From Candidatus Saccharimonadota bacterium (lineage in GTDB: Bacteria > Patescibacteriota > Saccharimonadia > Saccharimonadales > Saccharimonadaceae): a stretch of 64,000 bases of DNA. Numbering within the stretch: position 1 is the stretch's first letter; each line of letters starts with the position of its first letter. The position numbers and the translations under genes are program-made. The DNA lies in assembly GCA_015999875.1 (NCBI GenBank), contig JAECRG010000002.1:90048-154047 (forward strand), read 5' to 3'. Under the pieces are notes generated by a model that was not told the origin of the DNA, did not search any database, and saw only the letters and a program-made list of their open reading frames with translations. Below, piece after piece: positions 26,210 to 33,836 of this stretch.

Positions 26210-27240
26210 ATGATCCGTTTGCTCGTACTGAGATTAAAATCGCTGTTATCGGCGGTGGTACTGGTAGCTTTACGCTACTGTCGGCACTCAAAAACCACAC
26301 TTCGCAGCTTGCTGCGATAGTGAGTATGGCTGACGACGGCGGAAGCACCGGTGTGCTTCGGGATGAGCTTGGCGTATTGCCGCCAGGAGATGTGCGTCAA
26401 TGCCTCGTGGCGCTCAGTGATTCACCAAAAATTCGCGATCTATTTAATTATCGTTTTGAAGAGGGTACTTTTGGCGGACACTCATTTGGTAATATCTTAC
26501 TTACGGCACTCGAGAAAGCCACAGGGAATTTCAGTGAGGCCGTAGAAACCGCCTCCGAGATACTTCGCGTCAACGGCACGGTTATCCCGGCAACGCTTGA
26601 TAACGTACGTCTCAAGATGGAATGGCCAGATGCGAGTTTGACATTGCATGGGGAGAGGGTGATAGACGCAGACTACTTCAAAAACGATCCACGTCTTGCA
26701 CAGCTTTCGCTTGAGCCGAGTGCTTCAGCTAATCCACTTGCCCTCAAAGCAATCGAGCAAGCGGATTTGGTCGTACTCGCACCAGGCGACCTGTATACCT
26801 CGCTCGGTGCACTGCTTGCGATTGGTGGTATTGCGGATGCGCTTGAGCAAACCACTGCGCCTATTGTCTATGTATCAAATCTCGTAACCAAACGTGGGCA
26901 GACAGAAGGTTTTAGCGTGAGTGATCATGCTGCCGAGATCGAGCGACTCATCGGGTCCCCAGTGCTGGACTACGTGTTATACAATCAGCAGATGCCAACC
27001 GAGGAGCTTGCAAGACGCTACGAAGAGTTCGAAGGATCGTATGCAGTAGAGGTAGATACGGCAGCTCTCGAAGACGCGCATTACCAGGCATATGCGGGTG
27101 AGTTTTTGAGTAGTGATCTGCAGCCAGTACACGAAGCCGACAAACTGCCTGTTACACGCTCGTTCATTCGCCATGACGCAGATGCGGTGGCAAATGCTAT
27201 AATCAAGCTATATGAATACTCTCGTGCAGCCAACAAGTAG
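26206..27240 (+). CDS. yvcK: YvcK/CofD-like gluconeogenesis factor
   Basis: The 344-residue protein matches the YvcK (CofD-like) family, which binds UDP-sugars and links carbon use with cell-wall synthesis and shape. Visible features are VIGGGTGSFTLL at the N-terminus, SMADDGGSTGVLRDELGVLPPGDVRQCL, FGGHSFGNILLTAL and LAPGDLYTSLG. No CofE or other F420 genes are nearby, which argues against a true CofD. It overlaps the GH1 gene by four bases. Its 3' end contains the promoter of the next gene. Confidence 0.9.
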   Translation: MNDPFARTEIKIAVIGGGTGSFTLLSALKNHTSQLAAIVSMADDGGSTGVLRDELGVLPPGDVRQCLVALSDSPKIRDLFNYRFEEGTFGGHSFGNILLTALEKATGNFSEAVETASEILRVNGTVIPATLDNVRLKMEWPDASLTLHGERVIDADYFKNDPRLAQLSLEPSASANPLALKAIEQADLVVLAPGDLYTSLGALLAIGGIADALEQTTAPIVYVSNLVTKRGQTEGFSVSDHAAEIERLIGSPVLDYVLYNQQMPTEELARRYEEFEGSYAVEVDTAALEDAHYQAYAGEFLSSDLQPVHEADKLPVTRSFIRHDADAVANAIIKLYEYSRAANK

Positions 27241-27907
27241 TACCGATACATTCTATATCGTTGATTTCGATCGAACGCTGGCTGACAGTGATAAGTTGCT
27301 GCAGGTGTTTATCGAAATTACAAATCAGTATATCGTATTACCACTTTCGCAGGTGGAGAAGATCGACACTGATGTAAAGGCAAAAGGTGATTCATTTGAT
27401 ACGGCGAGTTACGTACGCAATCATTTGGCTGACCAAGATCAGCTAGATATATGGGATCGTTTACAGAAGCAGTTTATTCATGAATCGCGAGCACTCAATA
27501 TGCTGCTCCCGGGGGCAAGCGAGCTACTACATGTACTGAATCAGAATCAACTGTCCCACGGTATTCTGACGTACGGTAATCCTATGTGGCAGCACCTTAA
27601 ACTAGCTGCGGCAGGCTTCAATCATGTACATCGTATCGTCACAACAAATAAGCACAAAGGATTGCTGATTTCCAGCTGGCTCAAAGAAGACGGGTTATTT
27701 CATTTGCCACAGGAGTTTGGCGGGGGTACTGCTCATAAGATTGTACTGATCGACGACAAGGCTGCAAGTTTTGAGGGCTTTCCGAGTAAGCCCTCGATGG
27801 GATATCAAGTGTTGGATCTTGCGACAGCGTTGCCAGCCCAGCTTGGTGATGTGCCTAGTAATGTGATGCATGTCACGACACTACGTGAAGTTATAGATAG
27901 CCTTTAA
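27212..27907 (+). CDS. HAD-superfamily hydrolase
   Basis: The protein of 231 residues has HAD motif I VDFDRTLADS (D18, D20), a Thr in GILTYGN as motif II, and a late acidic motif VLIDDKAASFEG. This suggests a small-molecule phosphatase. It has a helical cap between about 25 and 110. TATAAT (27198-27203, with TGC before it) lies inside the last codons of yvcK and ends 8 nt before ATG 27212, so the gene has an own internal promoter even though it overlaps yvcK by 29 nt. Confidence 0.83.
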   Translation: MNTLVQPTSSTDTFYIVDFDRTLADSDKLLQVFIEITNQYIVLPLSQVEKIDTDVKAKGDSFDTASYVRNHLADQDQLDIWDRLQKQFIHESRALNMLLPGASELLHVLNQNQLSHGILTYGNPMWQHLKLAAAGFNHVHRIVTTNKHKGLLISSWLKEDGLFHLPQEFGGGTAHKIVLIDDKAASFEGFPSKPSMGYQVLDLATALPAQLGDVPSNVMHVTTLREVIDSL

Positions 27908-28021
27908 AGTCTGCTCTTTCTGGGTATATAGACTCGAGAAGTAACAGCGATAGTTGGGTGCGTGATTACGCAATGATATTACTAATTGTTGTAAGGTATG
28001 TTTTATAGACAGGGTAGGGGA

Positions 28022-28050
28022 TTGACAAAGCATAACTACTATGCTAATAT
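28022..28050 (+). promoter_or_regulatory. Consensus-spaced promoter of the Lys/Thr-rich membrane protein
   Basis: TTGACA (28022-28027) and TAATAT (28045-28050) with exactly 17 bp between. The -10 ends 10 nt before ATG 28061, and no in-frame start lies further downstream nearby. Confidence 0.85.
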
Positions 28051-28060
28051 TGCTAGTACG

Positions 28061-28351
28061 ATGACACAGAAAACAAAAACCACAACCAAAAAAACAACTA
28101 CAAAAACAGCACCTAAAAAACAATCATTGGCAGTTCGTCTTGCAAAAGATGAGAAGCAGCTAGCAAAAGACAAAGTATTGCTCGCTGAGGCCGAAGAGCG
28201 TATCGTCGAGATGACTATTGGTGAAGATGTGCGCAATGCAGTCTTGATCGTATCGCTACTTATAAACATGTTTATATTGATCACATGGATTCTACTACAA
28301 GTGACTACGCAGTATGATTATGCGATTTCAGCCCTCGTTTTTGGTCGGTAG
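28061..28351 (+). CDS. Small membrane protein with Lys/Thr-rich tail, 96 aa
   Basis: The first 25 residues are almost all Lys and Thr. A charged helix follows (about 28-55), then a C-terminal membrane segment (about 60-82). Such a polycationic N-terminus next to a membrane anchor could bind nucleic acid or acidic lipid; this is inference. ATG 28061 is chosen because the promoter at 28022-28050 excludes the upstream ATG at 27998. I do not recognise the family. Confidence 0.65.
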   Translation: MTQKTKTTTKKTTTKTAPKKQSLAVRLAKDEKQLAKDKVLLAEAEERIVEMTIGEDVRNAVLIVSLLINMFILITWILLQVTTQYDYAISALVFGR

Positions 28352-28385
28352 TCGATAGTACAACGTGGTATTTTTGTGAAAAGTT

Positions 28386-28404
28386 CCCCCGCCTTTGGCG
28401 GGGG
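28386..28404. terminator. GC-rich hairpin upstream of the division cluster
   Basis: CCCCCGCC (28386-28393) pairs with GGCGGGGG (28397-28404) around TTT. The flanking T-tract is weak on both strands. It insulates the division-cluster control region. Confidence 0.65.
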
Positions 28405-28427
28405 ATTTACTCTGTTGTAGCGTAAAC

Positions 28428-28449
28428 TTATCCACAGAAGTGTGGATAA
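28428..28449. promoter_or_regulatory. Inverted pair of consensus DnaA boxes
   Basis: TTATCCACA (28428-28436) and TGTGGATAA (28441-28449) are both exact matches to the DnaA box consensus, in inverted orientation 4 bp apart. They lie between a terminator-like hairpin and the mraZ promoter, about 40 bp upstream of the -35. Confidence 0.75.
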
Positions 28450-28482
28450 CGAGACGTGGAACTGACAAAAAAGTCAAAAATG

Positions 28483-28515
28483 GGGGTTGCGGTGGGTAAA
28501 AGTGGGTAGTATGAT
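28483..28515 (+). promoter_or_regulatory. MraZ operator and mraZ promoter
   Basis: Three G-runs repeat every 10 bp: GGGG (28483), TGGG (28493) and TGGG (28503). This is the spacing of known MraZ sites (TGGGN repeats with 5-nt gaps). They overlap a promoter with -35 TTGCGG (28487-28492), 17-bp spacer and -10 TATGAT (28510-28515). MraZ should repress its own cluster here. Confidence 0.85.
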
Positions 28516-28607
28516 GAGTCCAGTGGCAAACGTAAAGCATACGAACAAAAACAAACAAGTCCACTAAAACCACAACAATCAACACTTAAGCCCGAAAAGG
28601 AATCAGA

Positions 28608-28970
28608 GTGGCAACGGTAGATTACTTCGAGCGAAAGCTGGACGACAAGCACCGACTTACCATCCCAGCCGAGCTGCGACAAGAATTTGCCAGCGGAGTT
28701 GTCATCACTAGAGGGTTTAAGAATTATCTACATCTGTATCCACAAGACGTGTGGGACAGGGAAGTAGAGTACGCACTCAAAGGTAGTGTCCTCGATGAAC
28801 AGATCGCTGATCTGAACGTCAAATTCCGAAGAGGCAAAACTATCGATGAGCTCGACCAAAAGCAAGGCCGAGTCAAACTAGAGCAACATTTGCTCGACTA
28901 CGCAAGCATCAGCCGAGATATCGTGGCAACACGAGCAGGGTTGTACTGGCGTATCGAAGCAGCTGACTAG
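28608..28970 (+). CDS. mraZ: Transcriptional regulator MraZ
   Basis: MraZ is an AbrB-like DNA-binding protein that represses the dcw (division and cell wall) cluster. The 120-residue protein begins with FERKLDDKHRLTIPAELRQEF and contains a second repeat further on, although the second SpoVT/AbrB copy is degenerate. It is somewhat shorter than the usual 140-150 residues. The start is GTG 28608, preceded by AAGGAA (28597-28602). The leader is about 85 nt, A/C-rich and low in G. Its own operator lies upstream. Confidence 0.93.
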   Translation: MATVDYFERKLDDKHRLTIPAELRQEFASGVVITRGFKNYLHLYPQDVWDREVEYALKGSVLDEQIADLNVKFRRGKTIDELDQKQGRVKLEQHLLDYASISRDIVATRAGLYWRIEAAD

Positions 28971-29294
28971 TAGACGCTATATCGCTCGCACTTTAACAAA
29001 TAGAAATTATCAGAAGAAACTCTCGAGATCTGCCAATCTGGCAGCGTGGTGTGACCCTTCCGAAGTCACGTAAAATCAATTCGGCGTACCTTTCTCAAAA
29101 AACACACCTCCCAAAAAAACTCCACCTCACACATAAGTCTCTCACTTGTGACACCTCATAACGGTTGCACGTCAACTTTATACATATAGGTGTCACCGAC
29201 TAATGAAAAAAACAAACACACCACAAAAACAAACAACACAGCCACGTTGTCAGTTTGGTGATCTCGAGTCCTTATCAGGTATACTGGTAGGGAT
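28971..29294 (+). other. Gene-free leader with predicted RNA hairpins between mraZ and rsmH
   Basis: No standard gene is visible in 324 nt. Three inverted repeats stand out on the plus strand: CTGCCA/TGGCAG (29030-29044), GTGAC/GTCAC (29051-29069) and GTGACACCT (29148-29156) with AGGTGTCAC (29188-29196), the last enclosing GTTG/CAAC. A 31-codon open frame runs from ATG 29203 to a TGA at 29296-29298 that overlaps the rsmH ATG. TATACT (29280-29285) lies 9 nt before rsmH. Between the hairpins the sequence is A/C-rich and almost free of G. Confidence 0.5.
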
Positions 29295-30215
29295 ATGAGT
29301 ATAAAAGAACACGTTCCACCACAGTCTCGTAACTCGAAAGAGTACGAGCTACATGTTCCTGTACTTCTTGAAGCGACGCTTGATTTGCTCAAACCTCAAA
29401 AAGGGGAGAGCTATCTCGATTTGACTGCCGGTTACGGTGGTCATGCCGAGGCGTTTCTAGAGAAGACAGAAAACTACACTGATTCTGCATTAGTTGATCG
29501 CGACGAGTACGCCATAGGCCATCTCCAACGATTTTCCGAACAAGGCGTACGGTTGTTACAGACCGATTTCGTGAGCGCTGCTCACGAGTTACTCGCCGAG
29601 CAGAAACGGTTTGACATCGTAGTTGTGGATTTGGGAGTGTCGTCACCACAACTCGATCAAGGCGAGCGAGGGTTTTCTTTTGCTAAATCGGGTCCGCTCG
29701 ACATGAGGATGGATCGTAGTCAAACTACGAGTGCAGAGACGATTGTGAATACTTATTCACAGGATGCTTTGTTCAATATCATCATGCGATACGGAGAAGA
29801 AAAGCGAGGCTTCGCAAGAAGAATCGCTGCCGAAATAGTAAACGGAAGACCATTCTCATCCACCAAGGAACTTGCTGATATGATCGCGCACCTTCATCGT
29901 GGCAAATGGCAACGCGTCCATCCTGCTACACGCACCTTTCAAGCACTGCGAATCGAGGTTAATCAAGAACTCGCGCAAGTGGAAGCGGTTTTACCACTCC
30001 TACCACGCCTTTTACACCAGAACGGTAGAGTAGGGGTGATAAGCTTCCATAGTCTCGAGGACAGATTGGTTAAGCAATTTTTTAAAGAACAGGCTGAGGC
30101 TGGCTTTGAAGCCGAGCTGCACTTGCTAAACAAAAAACCACTCGACGGTGCCACCTATGATGTTCACAATCCGCGATCGCGTAGTGCAAAGCTACGTGGA
30201 GCAGTGAAAAAATAA
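29295..30215 (+). CDS. rsmH: 16S rRNA (cytosine1402-N4)-methyltransferase
   Basis: RsmH (MraW) methylates C1402 of 16S rRNA in the decoding centre and is a constant member of the dcw cluster. The 306-residue protein has HVPVLLEA, the SAM loop LDLTAGYGGHAEAFL, DLGVSSPQLD, GPLDMRMD and the C-terminal TFQALRIEVNQEL and ISFHSLEDR signatures, at normal length. TATACT (29280-29285) ends 9 nt before the ATG. Next come a 22-codon ORF and ftsL. Confidence 0.96.
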   Translation: MSIKEHVPPQSRNSKEYELHVPVLLEATLDLLKPQKGESYLDLTAGYGGHAEAFLEKTENYTDSALVDRDEYAIGHLQRFSEQGVRLLQTDFVSAAHELLAEQKRFDIVVVDLGVSSPQLDQGERGFSFAKSGPLDMRMDRSQTTSAETIVNTYSQDALFNIIMRYGEEKRGFARRIAAEIVNGRPFSSTKELADMIAHLHRGKWQRVHPATRTFQALRIEVNQELAQVEAVLPLLPRLLHQNGRVGVISFHSLEDRLVKQFFKEQAEAGFEAELHLLNKKPLDGATYDVHNPRSRSAKLRGAVKK

Positions 30216-30240
30216 ACACAAAAGAAAGGGAGAAGCTATT

Positions 30241-30309
30241 ATGCCAATCCACATCAAAGTACAAAAAGCCAACACAGCTGTTCAATCAGTAGCTGTAAAG
30301 GTTAAATAA
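30241..30309 (+). CDS. 22-residue basic peptide between rsmH and ftsL
   Basis: ATG 30241 to TAA 30307-30309 encodes MPIHIKVQKANTAVQSV plus five more residues, ending VKVK. A strong AAAGGGAG (30225-30232) stands 8 nt before the ATG, better than most ribosome binding sites in the window. The peptide is short, amphipathic and basic. It lies inside the dcw operon and is followed by a very stable hairpin. It could be a real small division protein or a leader peptide; no homologue known to me. Confidence 0.55.
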   Translation: MPIHIKVQKANTAVQSVAVKVK

Positions 30310-30317
30310 CTCAACAC

Positions 30318-30343
30318 GACCACCTACCTACGGGTAGGTGGTC
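30318..30343 (+). other. Stable 11-bp hairpin with TACG tetraloop
   Basis: GACCACCTACC (30318-30328) pairs perfectly with 30333-30343. The loop is TACG closed by C-G, the very stable UNCG class in RNA. No T-tract follows, so it is more likely a pausing, processing or stability element than a terminator. It separates rsmH and the 22-codon ORF from ftsL. Confidence 0.75.
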
Positions 30344-30388
30344 ACCACAATACGACACAAAAATATAAAACAGAAAGATACCACCACA

Positions 30389-30733
30389 ATGTCTTACACT
30401 CGTACCGCCACGTACGCAGCTCGGCGTCAGCAAAGCTGGGGGCGCAATCAGAACACCGCTCGGTTTGTTTCTCCAGTCAAATTGGGGCCTGTCATGCACA
30501 CGATTCTCGTCGCATTGATGATCCTTGTACTAGGACTCATTTATCTCACGCAAGCCTCGGGCTCAGCGTCTTACGATTACCAAGCGAGCGACCTTGATCG
30601 CAAGATCAACGAACTTGCTACTAAAAAAGCTGACTTAGAAGTCGAAAATGCTCGCCTCAGTTCACTTGAATCTGTCAAGAATAGCGATGTTGCTAAGGCA
30701 ATGACGCAGCCAAGTACTGAATACGTTCGATAA
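30389..30733 (+). CDS. ftsL: FtsL-like septum protein
   Basis: The protein of 114 residues has the FtsL/DivIC plan: basic cytoplasmic N-terminus (about 1-33), one membrane segment (about 35-55) and an extracellular coiled coil (about 62-95). FtsL sits in the FtsQLB complex that activates FtsWI. The identity is by layout and position directly before ftsI, as FtsL sequences are poorly conserved. I use ATG 30389 because the upstream ATG at 30338 lies inside the stable hairpin. Confidence 0.8.
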   Translation: MSYTRTATYAARRQQSWGRNQNTARFVSPVKLGPVMHTILVALMILVLGLIYLTQASGSASYDYQASDLDRKINELATKKADLEVENARLSSLESVKNSDVAKAMTQPSTEYVR

Positions 30734-30756
30734 CTACGCTACAATAGAAAGAGTTT

Positions 30757-32505
30757 ATGCCGCACGCACTACGCCACATAACCAGATCGGGTTTTTTGGC
30801 CATGCTTCTTACGGGAGCGATGGTAGTGATTGTATTGCGGCTTTTTTTCTTGCAAGTTATCCAGCATGATCACTATGTAGCACTTGCCACAGAAGAGCAG
30901 GTAAAGAAACTTGTTATTCCGGCGAGTCGCGGGACAGTGTATGCGCTTGATGGGGACACTCCAGTGCCTCTTGTCATGAATCAGCAGGTATATACATTAT
31001 TTGCAGATCCGATGGTTGTTGATGAGCCGACACAAGTTGCGCAGGTGGTGCGTGATATTGCTGGCGGCAATCTAGTTGTTGACAACATTGAGCAAAATCT
31101 CACAGATGGCAAGAAGCAAAAATCCATGTACCGTGTGCTTGCGAAAAATGTAACGCTTCGACAAGCAGAACTTATCAAGGATAAAGACCTCAAGGGTATT
31201 GGTTTTCAGCGTGTGTCTAAGCGAGTGTATCCAGAGGGTGCGATGGCAGCCCAGACACTTGGTTTTGTGAACAACGAGGGTAAAGGTCAGTACGGCATCG
31301 AGCAGCAGCTCAATGATCGCTTAACGGGCACAGATGGCATTTTGAAGTCTGTGACAGACGTGGCAAACGTACCACTCTCTATCGGCAAAGACAATATTCG
31401 TCAAGAGCCGGTCAATGGCGATAATCTCGTGTTGACGATTGATCGAAATATTCAGGCAAAGGCGCAGGAAGCGTTACTTGCTGGTTTGCAGCGTTCTGGC
31501 GCTACTCACGGAAGCGTGCTTGTCATGGACCCGGCGACCGGGAAGGTGTTGGCTTTGGCTGATTTTCCTACGTATAGCCCAGCTGATTTCACAAATGTAC
31601 AAGACGAACAGGTGTTTCGCAATATTGCGACAACTGAGCCGTATGAGCCAGGTTCGGTACTTAAGACATTTACGATCGCTACAGGTATCGACAAAGGTGT
31701 GATAGACGCAAATTCTACTTTTTATAACACTGACAAGATTAAGGTAGAAGACCGTACTATCACTAATGCACTCAAAGGTGTTACGGGTACAATTACTATG
31801 CAATCTGCGCTCAACAACTCACTCAACACGGGTATGGTCACAATTGCGCAGCGACTTGGTGACGGCGAACGTATTAACAAGACATCGCGTGATACAATTT
31901 ATGAATATTTTCACAACAGGCTAGGTCTAGGTGAGCGTACGGGCGTCGAAATCGCCAACGAGCAAAAAGGTATCTTAATATCACCAGAAGAAGAACAGGG
32001 TAACGCCGTGCGCTACTCGAACATGGCGTTTGGCCAAGGGCTCAATGTCACAATGATGCAAGTGGCATCTGGGTTTTCTGCGATAATCAACGGAGGCACA
32101 TATCACTCACCAACGGTACTCGCTGGCACGTACGATGGCGGTAAGTTGAAGCCAGAAAACAACTCCACTGCACGACCAAATGTAATTAGCCCAGGTGCAT
32201 CTGCGAAGGCAAAAGAGATGATTCACCAGGCTCGCGTTGGATATACAAATACTGATACACCTGGCTACTACATAGGTGGTAAAACGGGTACGTCACAGAC
32301 ACTTGAAAACGGAGAATACATCAACAGTCAGACGGTCGGTACATATCTTGGCTTCGGCGGGACTGATGCAGAGGCTAAGTACGTTATAATGGTGCAAGTA
32401 TCAGGCAAAAACATGAACCTTGAAGGTAACAAGCATGCGATGCCGATTTTTACAGATTTATCAAACTGGATGCTCGGCTATTACCAGCTGCAGCCAAGGG
32501 CATAG
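30757..32505 (+). CDS. ftsI: Penicillin-binding protein 2/3, FtsI-type transpeptidase
   Basis: This monofunctional class B PBP crosslinks septal peptidoglycan. The 582-residue protein has a membrane anchor (about 13-35), a dimerisation domain with IPASRGTVYALDG (R and G of motif 1), and a transpeptidase domain with SVLK (S300-K303), SLN (355-357) and KTGT (509-512). TACAAT (30740-30745) precedes ATG 30757 by 11 nt, suggesting an internal promoter in the dcw cluster. Its partner polymerase FtsW follows. Confidence 0.95.
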   Translation: MPHALRHITRSGFLAMLLTGAMVVIVLRLFFLQVIQHDHYVALATEEQVKKLVIPASRGTVYALDGDTPVPLVMNQQVYTLFADPMVVDEPTQVAQVVRDIAGGNLVVDNIEQNLTDGKKQKSMYRVLAKNVTLRQAELIKDKDLKGIGFQRVSKRVYPEGAMAAQTLGFVNNEGKGQYGIEQQLNDRLTGTDGILKSVTDVANVPLSIGKDNIRQEPVNGDNLVLTIDRNIQAKAQEALLAGLQRSGATHGSVLVMDPATGKVLALADFPTYSPADFTNVQDEQVFRNIATTEPYEPGSVLKTFTIATGIDKGVIDANSTFYNTDKIKVEDRTITNALKGVTGTITMQSALNNSLNTGMVTIAQRLGDGERINKTSRDTIYEYFHNRLGLGERTGVEIANEQKGILISPEEEQGNAVRYSNMAFGQGLNVTMMQVASGFSAIINGGTYHSPTVLAGTYDGGKLKPENNSTARPNVISPGASAKAKEMIHQARVGYTNTDTPGYYIGGKTGTSQTLENGEYINSQTVGTYLGFGGTDAEAKYVIMVQVSGKNMNLEGNKHAMPIFTDLSNWMLGYYQLQPRA

Positions 32506-32552
32506 CAACATGACACAACATATAAAAAACAATAACAAAAAGAGACTAACCT

Positions 32553-33836
32553 ATGCGTGATTCACTGCGCCAAGTACGCACGAGTGCTCAGGGTCTGGTG
32601 CGACGTCACAATCCAGATCATCGCATCATGATGTACACGTTGATACTTGTGATTGTAGGCCTTATTATTATCTTTGCGATTGGCCCGCAGCGTGCAAATG
32701 TACTCAATGAATCGTTCGGCAGTAATCTATCTGGTATGTATTTTGTAATCAAACAGGGGACAAGTGTCATGATCGCCGTGGTGTCGTTCTTCGTGTTTGC
32801 ATATCTTTTAAAGGTTGATGTGTTACTTCGGCACAAGGCGATAATTCTTAGTATTGGCATAGCAGCGTGCGCACTCCTCGCATTGCTCGGTAATCTCGTG
32901 CATGTAGAGGCTATTACGCAGTGTGCACTTGGTGCATGTCGTTGGTTTGTACTTCCAGGGATAGGCACCTTTCAGCCAGCTGAGTTTTTGAAGTTCGGCA
33001 TACTAATCTTTCTTGGTGGATTCCTTGCATCTCGTATGCGCGCAGGATTGATTAACGATACCGAAAAAACAATTATTCCTGCAGCAGTCTTGATGGGTGT
33101 GGCAGCGCTATTCGTAATAGTGCTGCAGAAAGATCTGGGTACTGGTATCGCGATGTTTGCTATCGTGATTTCTATGTTTGTGGTATCAGGTGTGAAGAAG
33201 CAGCTCGGTGTGATACTACTGGCCGTACTGTTGGCGGCGGGGCTTTTGATGATTATCACCGCACCGCACCGTATAGATCGTGTTACGACGTTTTTAAAGG
33301 GGGACGAGGCATCGATCGATGATCCATCTGGATATCATATTGCACACGCCAAGATTGCTATTGGGAGCGGAGGTATCGATGGTGTTGGTATCGGTAATAG
33401 CGTACAGGCAGCAGGTTATTTACCAGAGGCTATCAACGACTCGGTATTTGCCATACTCGGCGAAACATTTGGTTTTATCGGACTTGTGTTTATCTTGGCT
33501 ATGTTCTATTTATTGCTATTACGAATCTTGCGACTTGTCGATAGGCTCGAGAAGCCCGAATACCGACTCATAGTTGCGGGAGTGTTCGGTTGGATCGCTT
33601 CGCATGTCGTGATCAATGTCGCAGCAATGACGGGATTGATGCCCCTGACAGGTATTACGCTACCGTTTTTGAGCTTTGGTGGTACGAGTATGCTGTTTAT
33701 TGCCGCCGCCTTAGGTGTAGTTTTTCAGATTTCACGCTATACTGTACATACACAAATAAAGGAGGATGCAGATGAAGGTACTCGCAGTAGGCGGGGGGTC
33801 GGGCGGCCACGTTACGCCAGTCGCCGCAGTCGTTGA
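32553..33836 (+). CDS. ftsW: SEDS peptidoglycan polymerase FtsW
   Basis: FtsW polymerises lipid II at the septum with FtsI. The 427-residue protein has about ten membrane segments and SEDS signatures such as PAEFLKFG, QKDLGTGIAM and the C-terminal LTGITLPFLSFGGTS. The basic C-terminal tail (RSRRGVGRPRYASRRSR) is rich in Arg. It overlaps murG by 65 nt. RodA cannot be excluded on sequence alone, but the dcw location supports FtsW. Confidence 0.92.
   Translation: MRDSLRQVRTSAQGLVRRHNPDHRIMMYTLILVIVGLIIIFAIGPQRANVLNESFGSNLSGMYFVIKQGTSVMIAVVSFFVFAYLLKVDVLLRHKAIILSIGIAACALLALLGNLVHVEAITQCALGACRWFVLPGIGTFQPAEFLKFGILIFLGGFLASRMRAGLINDTEKTIIPAAVLMGVAALFVIVLQKDLGTGIAMFAIVISMFVVSGVKKQLGVILLAVLLAAGLLMIITAPHRIDRVTTFLKGDEASIDDPSGYHIAHAKIAIGSGGIDGVGIGNSVQAAGYLPEAINDSVFAILGETFGFIGLVFILAMFYLLLLRILRLVDRLEKPEYRLIVAGVFGWIASHVVINVAAMTGLMPLTGITLPFLSFGGTSMLFIAAALGVVFQISRYTVHTQIKEDADEGTRSRRGVGRPRYASRRSR

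Noticed and set aside
26206..27240. CofD (F420 biosynthesis)
   Set aside because: The sequence fits the related YvcK group, and no other F420 gene is nearby.
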